64,000 nt of DNA from the NCBI GenBank assembly GCA_027919835.1, contig JANVFP010000025.1, positions 558,001 through 622,000 on the forward strand. Reading direction: 5' to 3'. The notes beneath the pieces were generated by a model that searched no databases, was not told the origin of the DNA, and worked only from the letters and a program-made list of their open reading frames with translations. Positions 1 through 11,342 of this stretch are shown here, one piece after another. A program made the translations under genes and the position numbers. This stretch comes from Lentinula raphanica (Eukaryota; Basidiomycota; Agaricomycetes; Agaricales; Omphalotaceae). How positions within the stretch are numbered: position 1 is the stretch's first letter; each line of letters begins with the position of its first letter.

Positions 1-1128
1 ACCTGGGAAAGCTTCCTGTACCCATCGAGGGAGTTGGGCCAAAATGTGTGGATCGGTACCTTGATAGCTTGTCCCGCAACCTCTGTCATTTGTACGCCGG
101 GAATCACAGATAAGACGATTGGTGAATAAGAAATAATCTATTCCTGTCGAAGTATAGACACGGCGTGCGAGTGGATTATCATTGTACCCTTCGATAGATT
201 AGACATCAGAATAGGGATACAAGATAGATTTGAACAACGCACCATTCAAGGTGAGGCGTTTTCCACATTCACATTTATAGTAGTCTGGCCGTCCAGGTAG
301 AAATTCCGTCAGCCAAACAAAAATTGGGCGAAGACAGAGTGGATCTGGTGTGAAGGTTGATTGTGATACACGGTGAAGAGCAAACACCGGATGGGGAGGA
401 TGAACGTAGAACTGGCCCTCCTTGTAACATTTTGGCATTCCATATTCTTCTATCTGCTTTCGAAGGCTATTTCGGTAATCAAGGAGATATTGATGGTTTG
501 TTGAATGTTCGATAGGTTCCGAGTTCTTCGTCTCAGCCTCGGCTACTTCAGCATTGACTTCAACTGAATCATCGTGATAATCCGAAATGCTTTCATCAAT
601 CAACCTTTCGTTATCTTTCCAGATGTCAGCGTGTTCATCGTTGTCTATGATCTGCTCTATCTCATGAACTAGACATTGAAAATCTGTGTTTGCGATGAAA
701 TTCCCTGAATTTCAGCTGGTGAGTGCCAAAAACAATAGTGTGGCTATAAAAGTCACCTTCGACACTTCCCATAGGACTATTTTCTGCTGAACTGGAAGAT
801 GTATTCTGAAGAGTGCCTGGGCAGGAAGTTAAAGATCTCTCTTCAATCATTATAATACTATGGCAGAAGACCCACTATTGTCTGATGGAAGAGGTCGAGA
901 AAAACCTTGAGAGACACGCGGGGTGAAGAAAGCTGGCTGTGGCTGGGATGCTGTGGTATGGCTTGTAGACTGAGAGAATCTCTGCGTTGATAGACCATTT
1001 GTCGAATTCAAAGAACGGGGATTCAGAGGAATGGCAGGTGTTGCTGTCTTCTTCTTCCGACCAGATCCTACTCGTCTTCCGCCATGTCCACGAGGCTCTT
1101 TACTAGATTGAGTAGGTTGAGATGACAT
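1..1128 (-). CDS. DUF6729-type mobile-element protein, 5' part (runs off left edge)
   Basis: Partial gene read leftwards. The start at 1128 gives a Ser/Thr-rich N terminus with a basic GHGGRRVGSGRKKK stretch resembling an AT-hook. Further exons lead to a Cys-containing block (PLCLRPIFVWLTEF, then CECGKRLTLNG). An apparent stop near 199 disappears if a 54-nt intron at 189-242 is removed (GTGCGT donor, CTAAT branch, AG acceptor). The frame then continues with YNDNPLARRVYTSTG and GTDPHILAQLPRW to the window edge. That order matches the DUF6729 domain found in agaricomycete transposon-associated proteins (recognised from memory). At least one more intron is needed between 603 and 850; those junctions are less certain. 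The function is unknown; it is probably part of a mobile element or a domesticated copy. Confidence 0.6.
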
Positions 1129-1260
1129 TTAAGAGAGTTATTATAAAGAGGTAAAATAGAATAGATAGAGTGAAAGTGGTTCGTGGTTGAAAGTAACGAA
1201 TAGGAGTGCAAACGTTCAGGCAGAAACTCTGTCGCTGAATAATACAAGTAGCACAAATTG

Positions 1261-1691
1261 GAGTAATATTGAGTTGATTACATGGCCAAAGTATCAGAGA
1301 ATCAACTCGTAGATAATGAACTATCTGTAGCTAATTTTTGAGGGAAAGAGGGACTTCAACAAAACTTCGAGTTCATTCACCACGGTGTAAGGCTGGAAGG
1401 CTCTTGCCTAATAAAGCATGAGCCGACCGGCGGAGCTTACAAATCTGGAATGAGTCATCAGGTCTTGCTTGATTTGGCATAAGCCGACATAAGCCTCCAC
1501 GGCTTTAGTGAATGAACCGGATTTGGCGCCGTCGGCCTCGGGTTTTCCGTGTAATGAATTATCGCCACGTCGACTTCACAACTTACTTCAAGCCCAACAT
1601 ATGCTGGTTTCGACTAACCTGTAATCAAGCTACACGCTCTCGTTCTGCTTTGAGAATTGCTCTGTTTTGGTTGACTGGATTGTAAATAATA
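1261..1691. other. intergenic
   Basis: Spacer between the leftward DUF6729 gene and the rightward ERV46 gene, so it should contain two divergent promoters. No RNA gene or repeat was recognised. Confidence 0.5.
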
Positions 1692-3480
1692 ATGGCGAAG
1701 GGTTTTCTTGCGAACTTAAAAGGCGTAGACGCCTTCGGGAAGGTCAGTCTCAATTTCAGTCTCTTGACATGGCAAACAAATCTCATAGCTCACATACTGT
1801 AGACTACCGAAGACGTGAAAATCAAGACACGTACAGGCGCATTTCGTACGTGTTCCGTGTCTATGTCGTTTCTGAATCAGCGTCTGAACTTCGTGAGGCC
1901 ATAGTCACACTCATTTCTGCTGCCATCATACTCTCATTCACCCTCATGGAATTCATCGACTACCGAAGAATATACACCGATACTTCGTTGCTTGTGGACC
2001 GGAGTAGAGGGGAGAAGTTATCGATGAGGATGAACATTACATTTCCGAGGGTACCTTGCTATCGTACGTCTGGTTTTGCTTGATTGCAGAGGTTCGACCA
2101 TTGAATAACATTCATCTCTGTTTCTTGTAGTCGTTTCCGTGGATGTCACGGACATTAGTGGTGAGACCCAAAGGGACCTGTCATCTAGTATTCGCAAGAT
2201 GCGTCTGGACCCCTCCGGGAAGGAGATTCGTGGTTCAAGGTCCACGTCATTGAAAAACGACGTGGAAAAATACACCGAAGATATGCCCGCCGACTACTGT
2301 GGCTCATGCTATGGCGGACTCGAACCCGCGAGTGGCTGCTGTAATACCTGTGAAGAGGTCCGAACGGCGTATGTGAACAAGGGGTGGAGTTTCTCTAACC
2401 CTGACTCCATCGAACAAGTAAGCTCAGCACTCAAGCTCGTGATGATATGCAAATCATGACTCTCGAAACTACAGTGTAAAAGGGAAGATTGGGCAACCAA
2501 GTTGAAGGACCAGGCCAATGAAGGTTGTTCCGTTGTTGGCCGAGTCCGTGTCAACAAGGTAGCAGGGAATGTTCATCTCTCTCCCGGACGGTCTTTCCAA
2601 AGCAACTCGCGTGATGTATATGAGCTCGTGCCGTATCTCAGAGACGACGGGAACAAGCATGATTACTCACATACGATTCACGAACTCACGTTTGAGAGTA
2701 AGTCGTTTCGAGTGCCTTGCTTTCGTTCTCGATCGGACCTGATCTTTGACGTGATTCCAGATGACGATGACTACAACTATCGCAAGGCAAGGATCACGAA
2801 GGAGATGAAGCAACGTCTTGGCCTCAATGATCCATTGAAAGGGACTACGCGCACCGTGAGTTGACGTGTTCTTCTTCTCTCCTTGAGTACTCAGCGCTCG
2901 CCACAGACAACCAAGCCCCAGTATATGTATCAATACTTCTTGAAAGTCGTGTCAACACACTTTAGGACTCTCGACGGTCAAGTGGTGCGTTGAACAATCC
3001 TTGTATGAATGACCCAACGTGATACTCATGATCTACTCTATGAATCCCTATTACATGCAAACAGCTCAAGTCTCACCAATACAGCGCAACACAGTTCGAG
3101 CGAGATGTCGCTGAAGGTGGACGCGGTGACACTCCTCAAGGTATCTATGTTCAACATGGGGTCTCTGGCGTACCAGGTAAATATCGCTCCTTCCACAGTT
3201 GTACTGCTGTAAGATCCATGCACTCATCCTCTTATCCGTCAAGGTGTTTTCTTCAACTTTGAAATCTCACCCATCTTAGTCGTGCATACGGATACAAGAC
3301 AGTCCTTTGCCCATTTCGTCACTTCGTAAGTCTATTCTTCTGTGGACGATTGTAGGTCTGACCCCCTCATGCCATGTTACTGCTGATAGGACATGCGCTA
3401 TTATTGGAGGTGTGCTCACTGTTGCATCGCTCTTCGACAGCATGCTTTTTGCTACGACGCGTGCATTAAAGAAGCATTGA
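1692..3480 (+). CDS. ERV46: ERV46/ERGIC-3 family COPII vesicle cargo receptor
   Basis: Ten exons: 1692-1742, 1803-1845, 1905-2063, 2131-2417, 2475-2697, 2761-2855, 2895-2984, 3065-3176, 3244-3325 and 3390-3480, giving 410 residues. The N terminus MAKGFLANLKGVDAFGK plus a first membrane helix (LISAAIILSFTLMEF) is followed by VDRSRGEKL, FPRVPCY and DVTDISGE. The lumenal Cys cluster YCGSCYGG...CCNTCEEVR, NKVAGNVHLSPGRSF, GVFFNFEISPILVVH and the second helix IIGGVLTVASLFDS complete the family pattern. The short tail ends in LKKH. By homology the protein cycles between ER and Golgi in COPII vesicles with Erv41 and helps select cargo. All intron phases fit and no lesion is seen. Length is normal for the family. 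Confidence 0.95.
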
Positions 3481-4899
3481 AGCATTTGCCACCTTCGTCG
3501 AGTGATATGAGCGAAATTTATGAAGCACCAGGGAGGGACGCGTCAATCTATATTTATTCTATGTATGAGCGGCGCAGCGTGAAAACACACGTTATGTACT
3601 AAGAAGGGCAGCCAGTGTGACGATCCTCGAGCCAGTCATCATACTCTTTCAGGAAATCTTCATCCGCCTCTTCCACCTTGGCCTACTACTGCGTTCAACA
3701 TTTATGTGTTTCCAGAGGCCGTTGGCCTCTGTCAGCCTCTGTCCCACTGATCTTTTCGAATCAGTGCCTATCTATAACGCCTAATCCAGTCGAAACTCAC
3801 GCTTTCATTCAGTCTCGTACGGGAAGACCATTGTGAAGATACATCGAAACTCGCGCTTTCATTCAGTCTGCTACGGGAAGACCATGGTTCATGAATCATT
3901 ATGCAGATTCATACGAATAAACTCGCTTAACTGAACGCATATGCTCAGTGGCTCAGGATAGCCTTTCGACTCTCGAGTTTCCGAACAACGTACCCTGTTG
4001 AACGTATCCGAACGTACCCCAAGGGGATGTAGTATGAAAGAAATGTCTGGTATCAAGCTATCACCAGGTATCAGATCGTAACGCTAGCTGAGCATAGTAG
4101 TAACACATGAAGGGGAAAATCTCAACATACTTGCTATTCTGAGTGAGGGAGAATTGACCACAGGAATTTCTTGGAAAGCGATTCTGTGTGAAGTGGAGGA
4201 GAGGAAGTTGGGCGAGAATACGAGTCAGAGAAAGCGAAGAGATTGTAGAACATACTTACTACATAGATCATTGATCAAGCGAATGAGGCCAAGCGTTTGT
4301 GGCAGTTGTTGTCTGAAGATCCAGCTGGAAGGCCAAGCGAAGGACTGCGAAGGAGGTTGAGCGACAAATGCTGAGCGCTCCGAAATTTGAACCGTTGAGC
4401 CTATCGATCGAGCAAGATACTACCTGATAACGCTGATGAATCAATGAGCCTTGATGAACGTGAAACGTAGCTGAAATAGGAACTTGAAGGAAAGAGGGAA
4501 ATCGAGGTCATGGATATTCAGATAATCGATCTTTCCATGACCATCGATTGCAATCTGTATCTATGTCGCAATGTGAGCGCTGCATTTTGCCTGGCAAATA
4601 ATGCGTTGAGTCTCCCTCTTGCGAGTCAATCCCAGAACGAGTCAGTCCGACGAATGTAACTTGGTATGAGATCATGTGAATACATACCCCCACTAAGGTT
4701 GCGAATATGCAGCTGGACTAGCAGGAACTACGAGTCCGACTACAAGTTCTAGCGGAAGTGGCTAGGGGGTGTAGTGATAGAACATTCCGAGCCGATTCTC
4801 TCGCCCTTCCGACAACCTCCCTGGACGCCCCTGCTTCTCTCCCCCCCTACCATGCCTGTCTTCACCCTTCCCAGAACCATAACCCACTCCACTATCATG
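3481..4899. other. gene-poor spacer
   Basis: No convincing gene. On the minus strand at about 3603-3680 an open stretch reads KVEEADEDFLKEYDDWLEDR and ends in a stop; it resembles a lone C-terminal exon, but upstream frames are closed. A 54-bp direct repeat lies at 3790-3897. From about 4690 the sequence is homologous to 6816 onward (the downstream edge of the duplicated secreted-protein unit). Confidence 0.5.
3790..3897. repeat. two-copy 54-bp direct repeat
   Basis: Two adjacent copies starting CGAAACTC(A/G)CGCTTTCATT and sharing CTACGGGAAGACCAT, with few differences. Non-coding. Confidence 0.75.
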
Positions 4900-5681
4900 C
4901 TAGGTACGACGAGCATGATTGATGTCTATAACCTTTCCCACTTTGTTCTTGCTCAAAGGATCATTGGGATCGGGTTCCGAAAACCGGAGATTGAATTTCT
5001 GGAAGAGATCGTTGTAACGAACACAATGGAAAAAGTAGAGGCAAATTAGTCTTGGATCATTGAATTTATATCAACTGTACGCACCGGTCCAATGAAAACA
5101 TTCCTCACCAACATCCGAGACATTTCAATCTCGCCAGATTGGAGCGTTCGGACTCGGCGTATACCTATATCCATCTCTGATCCCGCTCGAGGAAAAGGAG
5201 TCGGGTCGTGTGGATTATGCGGGATTTTGAGGGTAGCATAGCCCCTAAATTCAGGTTTTGAATCTTTGGGATTAAGAAGTTCAAACAGAATGTGGTATGC
5301 CAGCTCCTGAAAGCCAGCATCAACTTGTTTAATAGACGAAGGATGAGGATGATCTGTATCGCCGCCGCCAACGTTGCGGTGAGTATAGGTTACTCGAGTT
5401 GATTTCAAGAAGGATTGGAGTTGGGTGAAGATATAGTAATCGAGGCCTGCTTCATAATAACTGTGGAGCAAGGGGGTTATATCGTTGATTGGCCAATAAT
5501 GCCCCACCGTGGTGACTTCGATTTCAGGATGTGATGATGACGTGGTCCCTTCATCAACACTCCCAGACGCAGGTCCAGTGTTTGGCTCGTCCGACACAGG
5601 CAGAGGACTACAGCAAGCTATGTGGAGGATGAAACACAAGCACGCGAGGGCGTAGAAAACAGAGCGAGTATTCAGATGCAT
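4900..5681 (-). CDS. small secreted protein, duplicate A
   Basis: Two exons (5085-5681, then 4900-4998) encode 231 residues. It starts with a signal peptide (MHLNTRSVFYALACLCFILH, then ACCSPLP). The mature part contains HSYYEAGLDYY, KQVDAGFQELAYH and HNPHDPTPFPRAGS. Without splicing the frame ends a few codons after GPVRT. A GTGCGT donor and CTTCCAG acceptor restore a conserved tail, LRFSEPDPNDP...KVGKV...NHARRT, which the neighbouring duplicate shares at the same junction. I do not recognise the family. It is probably extracellular. Expression may use the duplicated upstream region. Confidence 0.75.
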
Positions 5682-6958
5682 ATCGGACCAGCCGGCGAAT
5701 ACGGATGATGGCAGAGTTTTCTGAAAAACAAGTGTCCATTGTTAGTGCCACGCAAAACAGAATCAGTCGTCGACGAAGCCTCGAGCTCTTACCGAGTGAC
5801 TGTGATTGGAAAGAGCAGTTGGGCTTTCTTTTCCTTGACCAGCAAGGGAAGACGGTGGTTGTTGGGTGAAGAAGGGGTGTTGCGACAGTATTCATATGTG
5901 ATATGTGATGTTGCGACAGTATTCATATGTGATATGTGATGTTGCGTCACAAACAGAAGAAAATAACGCAAAGTTGATAACACGGTACGTGAAGCCCTGG
6001 AGTCCTGGACAGACCTTAGCAATGTTCTTCTGTTTTTATGAGGCCACTCACCGCCTGATATCACTCAGAACTCGCGTACAAATATCCTCGCATCCAACCC
6101 CCTGCTTCCCTCACGTTCATGAACCAGTAGGCATCTGTAGACGTCCGTGGACCATCTTTCGGCATCACCCTAAGCCCTGATCTGCATGTGCATCAGTCCC
6201 GTATCAGTATAGATCAGCAGCAACGATACATACCCATTTTCGCCAAATGATATGTAGTCGATGAAGTACTGATTTCCGATGCAAGGATCTCGTCAATAAT
6301 TCACCTCTTCATGAGGAAATATGGTTCATAGCTGGATTCAACAGTACTGCAATCAAGATGCAGCAGTGTCAGTCGTTGTTACCCTCTGATCAGTGATATT
6401 TACGCACATGTATAGCCCTGTATAGCCCCTCCAATCTACTTTTGCCCAATGGGTGCATTCACTGAGTTCCCCGGTTGGCTATTCTAACGGAGCCTAATAT
6501 CAGTGTTGAGCGCTGAGAGCCTTCCAAATGGCATCCTTCTTCAATGTTCGCAACCTTGGAGTCAATGTGTGTTGTACTTCAGCCTCAATCGTAGTGAGTC
6601 GTAGTGCTGGTGCTGATTCAGGTGACAAGCGCTTAAATGAGCGCTCGCTAGGCGGTAATTCTCGATTTCGGAAGACTTACTAGAACGACTCGTACGTCGA
6701 CCATTAACTAGTATTGAATGAGACCGTTGCTGACCGTTGTCGCCGACTCGTCACACCCTGGATGGTTTGAACTTCATTAGTATGAGATAGTACATGTACG
6801 ATGATATACTACACCCACTAAGGCTGCGAATATGCAGCTGGATTTAGGCGAGAGCTCTCGCCTCCCGACAACCTTCCCGGACCCCCCTGCCTCTTTCTCC
6901 TCCCACCTTCCTCTTCCTCGCCCTTCCCAGAACCATGTCCCAATCCGACACTATCACA
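5682..6958. other. upstream region of duplicate A and spacer
   Basis: Non-coding. It contains the copied promoter region of the secreted-protein gene and a 31-bp unit repeated twice (5878-5939, TGTTGCGACAGTATTCATAT...). The right part overlaps the 3' end of duplicate B. Confidence 0.5.
5878..5939. repeat. 31-bp tandem repeat, two copies
   Basis: Two identical adjacent units beginning TGTTGCGACAGTATTCATAT, about 200 bp upstream of the duplicate A start codon. Duplicate B has no second copy at the matching place, so the repeat arose after the gene duplication. Confidence 0.8.
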
Positions 6959-7758
6959 CTAGGTACGATGAGCATGATTGATGTTTACTTCTTCAACCTT
7001 TCCCACTTTGTCCCGGCTCGAAGGATCATTGGGATCGGGGTTCGAAAACCGAAGATTGTAGCCCTAAGAGAGATCGTTGTAACGAACACGATGGAAGAAG
7101 GAGAGGCAAAAGAGATGACCGTATAAATTAGCCTTGCAGTGAACCAATTCATATCAACCGTACGCACCGGTCCAATGTTAAGCCTTCTCTCAATTGACCT
7201 AGACAACCTGGCCTTACCAGTTCTGCGGTCCTTCTTGAATCGGCATATATATAGCTCCATCTTCGATCCCGCTCGATTAAAACGAGCCGGGTCGTGTGGA
7301 TTATATGGGATTTCAAGGGTCGCAAAGCCCACAAATTTGGGTTTGGGATTACGAGGTCTAAACTGAAGGTGGTATACCAGCTCCTGAAATCCAGCATCAA
7401 CTTGTTTCACGAGCGTAGGTTGAGGTTCAACTCCTTCGTCAATGCTGTAGCGAATACTGGTCGGATGAGCAAATTGAAAGAAGGATTGGAGTTCGGTGAC
7501 ATAGTAATTGAGAGCTGCTTCATAATAACTGTGGACCAAGAGGGTCATGTCGCTGATTGGCTCATAAAACCCAGGCCTCAAGGTGTTGATTACAAGTTCA
7601 GGAAGTGATGATAACGTGGTCCCTTCATCAACACTCCCAGATGCAGGTCCAATGTTGGGGTCTGGCTCGTCCACAGGCAGAGGGCTACAACAAGCTGTGT
7701 GGAGGATGGAACACAAGCACGCAAGGGCGTAGAAAACAGAGCGAGTATTCAGATGCAT
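6959..7758 (-). CDS. small secreted protein, duplicate B
   Basis: Paralogue of the neighbouring gene at 4900-5681. Two exons (7168-7758, then 6959-7063) again give 231 residues. The signal peptide is nearly identical (MHLNTRSVFYALACLC, then ACCSPLP). Shared blocks include GPASGSVDEGTT, HSYYEAALNYY, KQVDAGFQEL and NPHDPARFNRAGSK. The unspliced frame runs on with unrelated sequence. Splicing at GTGCGT/CTTAG instead yields LRFSNPDPNDP...KVGKV...NHAHRT, matching duplicate A. An upstream open stretch lacks an ATG, so the first ATG at 7758 was chosen. The function is unknown; a secreted, possibly host- or environment-interacting protein is an inference. Confidence 0.75.
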
Positions 7759-8837
7759 ATCGGACCAGCCAGGGGAATACGGATGATGGCAGAGTTTTCT
7801 GTTCGCCGTTCGGGGAAGACGAATGCTGAAAACCATCGTTAGTGCCCACGCGAAACAGAATCTGTCGTCGTCGAAGCCTCTTACCAAGTGAGTGTGATTG
7901 GATCTTGAGCTTGAGCAGTTGGGCTTTCTTGTCCTTGACCAGCAAGGGAAGACGGTGGTTGTTGGGTGAAGGAAGGGGCGTTGCGATGGAGCGTGTCTTC
8001 ATATGTGATGTAGGCTAAGGGCTTGGCACAAACAGGAAAAAATAACGCAAGATTGATAACACGGTAGGTACGAGAAGCTCTAGAAATACTTCAGCACGAT
8101 TTCGTTTGTTTCCTTCCAAGGCAAAGCCACTCACTCATGTGCGTGAGTCCAGTATCTGGATTCTGAGTATGGATCAGCAGCAACGATAGATACCCGTTTT
8201 CGCCAGATGATATGTAGTCAGGAGGTACCGGTTCTGCAAAGACCCTCAGACTTATCGATAATCAACTTCATCATGATAACTGGATTCAACAGTACTGTAA
8301 TCAAGATGCAGCAGTGTCAGTCGTTGTTAGTTTACTCCCTGATGAGTGATATTTACGCACATGGCTGAGCATGTAGTATAGCCCTGTTGAGCCCCTCCAA
8401 TTTCCTGACGCCTGAACGATGGGTGCACTGTTCGAATTTCAGTGAGTTTCTGCCCCGGCCAAGCCCTGCGCTATCCTCATACTCAGTACTTCGGAGTACT
8501 GCCTAGTGCATCCTTTTGTTCAAACTTCGCGACCTTGAGGCCATTGCGTATAGAGCTCGTTCGTGGAAATTAGAAACTCAATAAGTAGTGCTTTTTCGTT
8601 GAACAAGCGCTTGAATGAGCGCTTGCTAGGCGTTCTATGAAGTCTGCTTTTCACTCGACTTGAATCACGACCAGACGGATAGGAAAGAATGAACGTGGAT
8701 GTCCCTATACTGATAAGTAGCCCGAATTTGATTGATCACATACTACACCTCTATATCAACTAAACACCAACTGAAAAATGACAGGGTATCCCCAACGAAG
8801 AAGTAAATGGGTATCTTATATACACGCGAGTTGTCCT
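7759..8837. other. upstream region of duplicate B
   Basis: Non-coding copy of the promoter region seen at 5682-6665, followed by about 200 bp of unique sequence before the end of the DUF3455 gene. Nothing else recognised. Confidence 0.5.
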
Positions 8838-9900
8838 CTACGTTGACTGAAGACTTAGAACGAGCCTCCCGTGAGCCCTGCAGAATAAAGACAAGGTAAA
8901 TGAGATGATAAAGGACCACAAATTCGACATGAAAACCACTGACAATACATTGCAGTGTACTTGACGGTGATATCTGCAGTCCCAGCCGTGCACTAGAAAC
9001 AAGATGCATAAGCACGAAAGACACCCCCAAAAACAAGAGGAATATCATACCGAAGCAGGAGGCTGACCACCTTGCGTATCAATCCTATAAATTTCGTTTG
9101 CGAGAATCCCAGTTGCGTTGGTCAAATACAACCAATCCACATCCGCGCTCCCTGTCGGGGCAGCAACATCGTCGACCTTGGTTCCGACAACAAACGCATC
9201 GGCGTCACCAGCCAACGCGTTCGAGGTAAAGTCCCATTTAGGACTGAGACCGGAACCAGTGAGCGGGTTCGTGATGAAGTAGTGTTGGCCGAGGGTGATG
9301 GGGGAGGAGAGGACGCCGGCGGAAGACATGATGTCAGAGGTGGAGGTTACGGAGGTAGAGGTGCTGCTGTTCCAGGCGGCGAACGCGGTGGTTTGCAGAG
9401 ATGTGAAGTCGGACTGGCCGACGAGACAAGAGACGTCGAAGAGTTCTGCAAAGGCACCGGTACTCCTGAACAAGGTGAACAAGAAGAACAAAGTTCAGTC
9501 AGAATCCTTGTAAGGACGATCGATGAAGGTCAACTCACGTATAAGTTCCCGCAGATCCACAGGTATAGTTCTGGGTGCCAACGCCTAGCCCGATGAACGA
9601 GGGAGCAAAAGACGGAGCAGGAAGGGTAGTCCCCGACGTGTCAATCGATGCCGTAGACACATCGCAGGCGGTTCCAGTTGTAACGTCCTGAGGGGGACTC
9701 GAGCCAGTCGTAGTGGGAGTGGAAGTGCTCCCTGAGCCTCTTCCTCCTCCAGGCGCATTAGCGAACTGCGATCCTGACCCCGACGGCCCATTGGGTGATG
9801 AAGGACGAGGAGCCTGGCGAGCCTGTGCTGGGGCAGCACTCGCGAGTTGAGTTTGAACAAGAAGAGCAAGCAACGCGAAGGTTTTGGTGAGGGTGAACAT
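8838..9900 (-). CDS. secreted DUF3455-domain protein
   Basis: Exons 9539-9900 and 9051-9465 are firm. The start at 9900 gives a signal peptide (MFTLTKTFALLALLVQTQLA). A Pro/Ser/Gly/Thr-rich linker and the DUF3455 domain follow: GLGVGTQNYTCGSAG, STGAFAELFDVSCL, PITLGQHYFITNP, DVDWLYLTNATG and IYRIDTQGGQPPAS. The 63-nt intron between them has GTGAGT/TTCAG signals. A third exon adds CTAGTADITVKYTAM. The extreme C terminus is uncertain; a further GTATTG...CTGCAG intron would end the protein at 8838. DUF3455 proteins are widespread secreted fungal proteins, sometimes mislabelled malate dehydrogenase. No enzymatic role is established here. Confidence 0.85.
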
Positions 9901-11342
9901 TGTTGCTGGAATATTGATAAAGAGGGTGTATGTACGCGTAAAGTGTACTGGAAGAGTTTCCGGGTAGAAAAGGCAAGAGTGTGAATGTGCACTGCACGCA
10001 AGGCTGAGCTTGGAAGAAGGACTTGTTGTTCAAAAAGATTGGGTCGCGGTACGGAAGCAGCAGGAGAACCGGGAGGGCTGGCAAAGAACGAAGGAAGCGG
10101 GAGAATGAGAGCAAGAGAATGAGGGTTCCAAGTTCGATTTTCTGGGGCCTTTTAAAGCTTGTCCAGGAGTGTACACGCGTAGGCCTGCGTAGGTTTCGGA
10201 AAAATACCAATCATGAATCGATGCTTGTCGTGTTTCGTGCCTTCAGGTTTGGTAAGGTTTGGTACTCGAAGGAAGGGGTATCCCTTGAGGTATCTAAGGG
10301 ATTAATCATTAGAGACCATCGGAACGTGTTGTAATAGTTCGTACCTGTCAGAGTTGTACCTAGGTCCTAGCTAGTAGCGAGCCCGGGACCTGTTAGGTTT
10401 TTGTCAATTGAGAGTCGATGGAATCATGTCCAGAATATTGTCGCATCACATACGACATCGATGAGCTGGCTCAACGACTCACGCGCTGTCGACTTCAAAA
10501 TTCATGAGGAGGAAGGAGTTGAGATCTCCTACTGACTGCCAAGGGCTGCGACTCGCGAGTTGATTGAAATCAGACCAGAATCAGAACGTTGTCTATTGGA
10601 ACCTGGCAGATAACATGTTCATTTTTGGCAGCTCAGGGAGGAATGACTATCGGAATCTGTCGGAATTCCGGATGATATTTCGGAAGCGTAGGCGGCGGGG
10701 CAAGGATGCAGATGCGTTGGGATTGCGAAAGTATGTTCGCCAAAATATCGGCGATGTTATGGCGCCAAAGTTGTTTGTGATTGTTTACTTGTATCTTCCA
10801 TTTACCCAACATTTACCTAAGCCTTCGACCGACGACGACCAGCGACGACCAGCCTTCCGAATCGATTCTCCGTCACGTCCTGTCTCCGTCTCGTAACTCC
10901 TTTTGCTGGCGTACTGGCTAACGAAAAAAAGAACAACGATTTGATGAGCAAATTGTGACGAGTCCAAAATTTGAACTTTGCCTGAGGCTGGCATTTAATT
11001 TGAATTTTGAGCGACGCCTAAACGAGAGTCGCATCTCTGATCTCATCGCACTCAGTGAACACTGTGAGCTTCAGCGAGTCATCACTCCCGCTCAGGTAGT
11101 CTCAGGTCTTGTAATGTAATGCTATACTACTAGTGAGTTATGTGATTTATGTGCTGGTATACTTCATGCTATTGCTTAGTACTAGTGATGCAAATTCGTT
11201 GCGTCCCAAGACGAAAACACTGTTTCTTTGCATGATAATCCAGACATCGCTCACCATGACTCATTTCTCGACTTACTCATTGTCAATCTCCAAGGACTTT
11301 TGGCAAAATTACATTGAATGCACTGAGAGCGGACTGTGACTA
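9901..11342. other. intergenic, no gene recognised
   Basis: About 1.4 kb between two leftward genes. It contains the presumed DUF3455 promoter on the left. No RNA gene, transposon end or conserved coding stretch was recognised. Confidence 0.5.

Larger units (their letters stand above)
4690..8636. repeat. tandem segmental duplication carrying the secreted-protein pair
   Basis: Copy A spans about 4690-6665 and copy B about 6816-8636, in direct orientation. Matching landmarks are TGCGAATATGCAGCTGGA (4703, 6826), the whole coding regions, GGGAAGACGGTGGTTGTTGGG in the upstream region (about 5848, 7948), AATCAAGATGCAGCAGTGTC (about 6350, 8300), and GCGCT repeats near 6630 and 8605. Promoter and 3' flank were therefore copied together with the gene. 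Confidence 0.8.

Noticed and set aside
3603..3680. Minus-strand C-terminal-like stretch (EEADEDFLKEYDDWLEDR)
   Set aside because: Looks protein-like, but no upstream exon or start could be joined. Kept only as a note.
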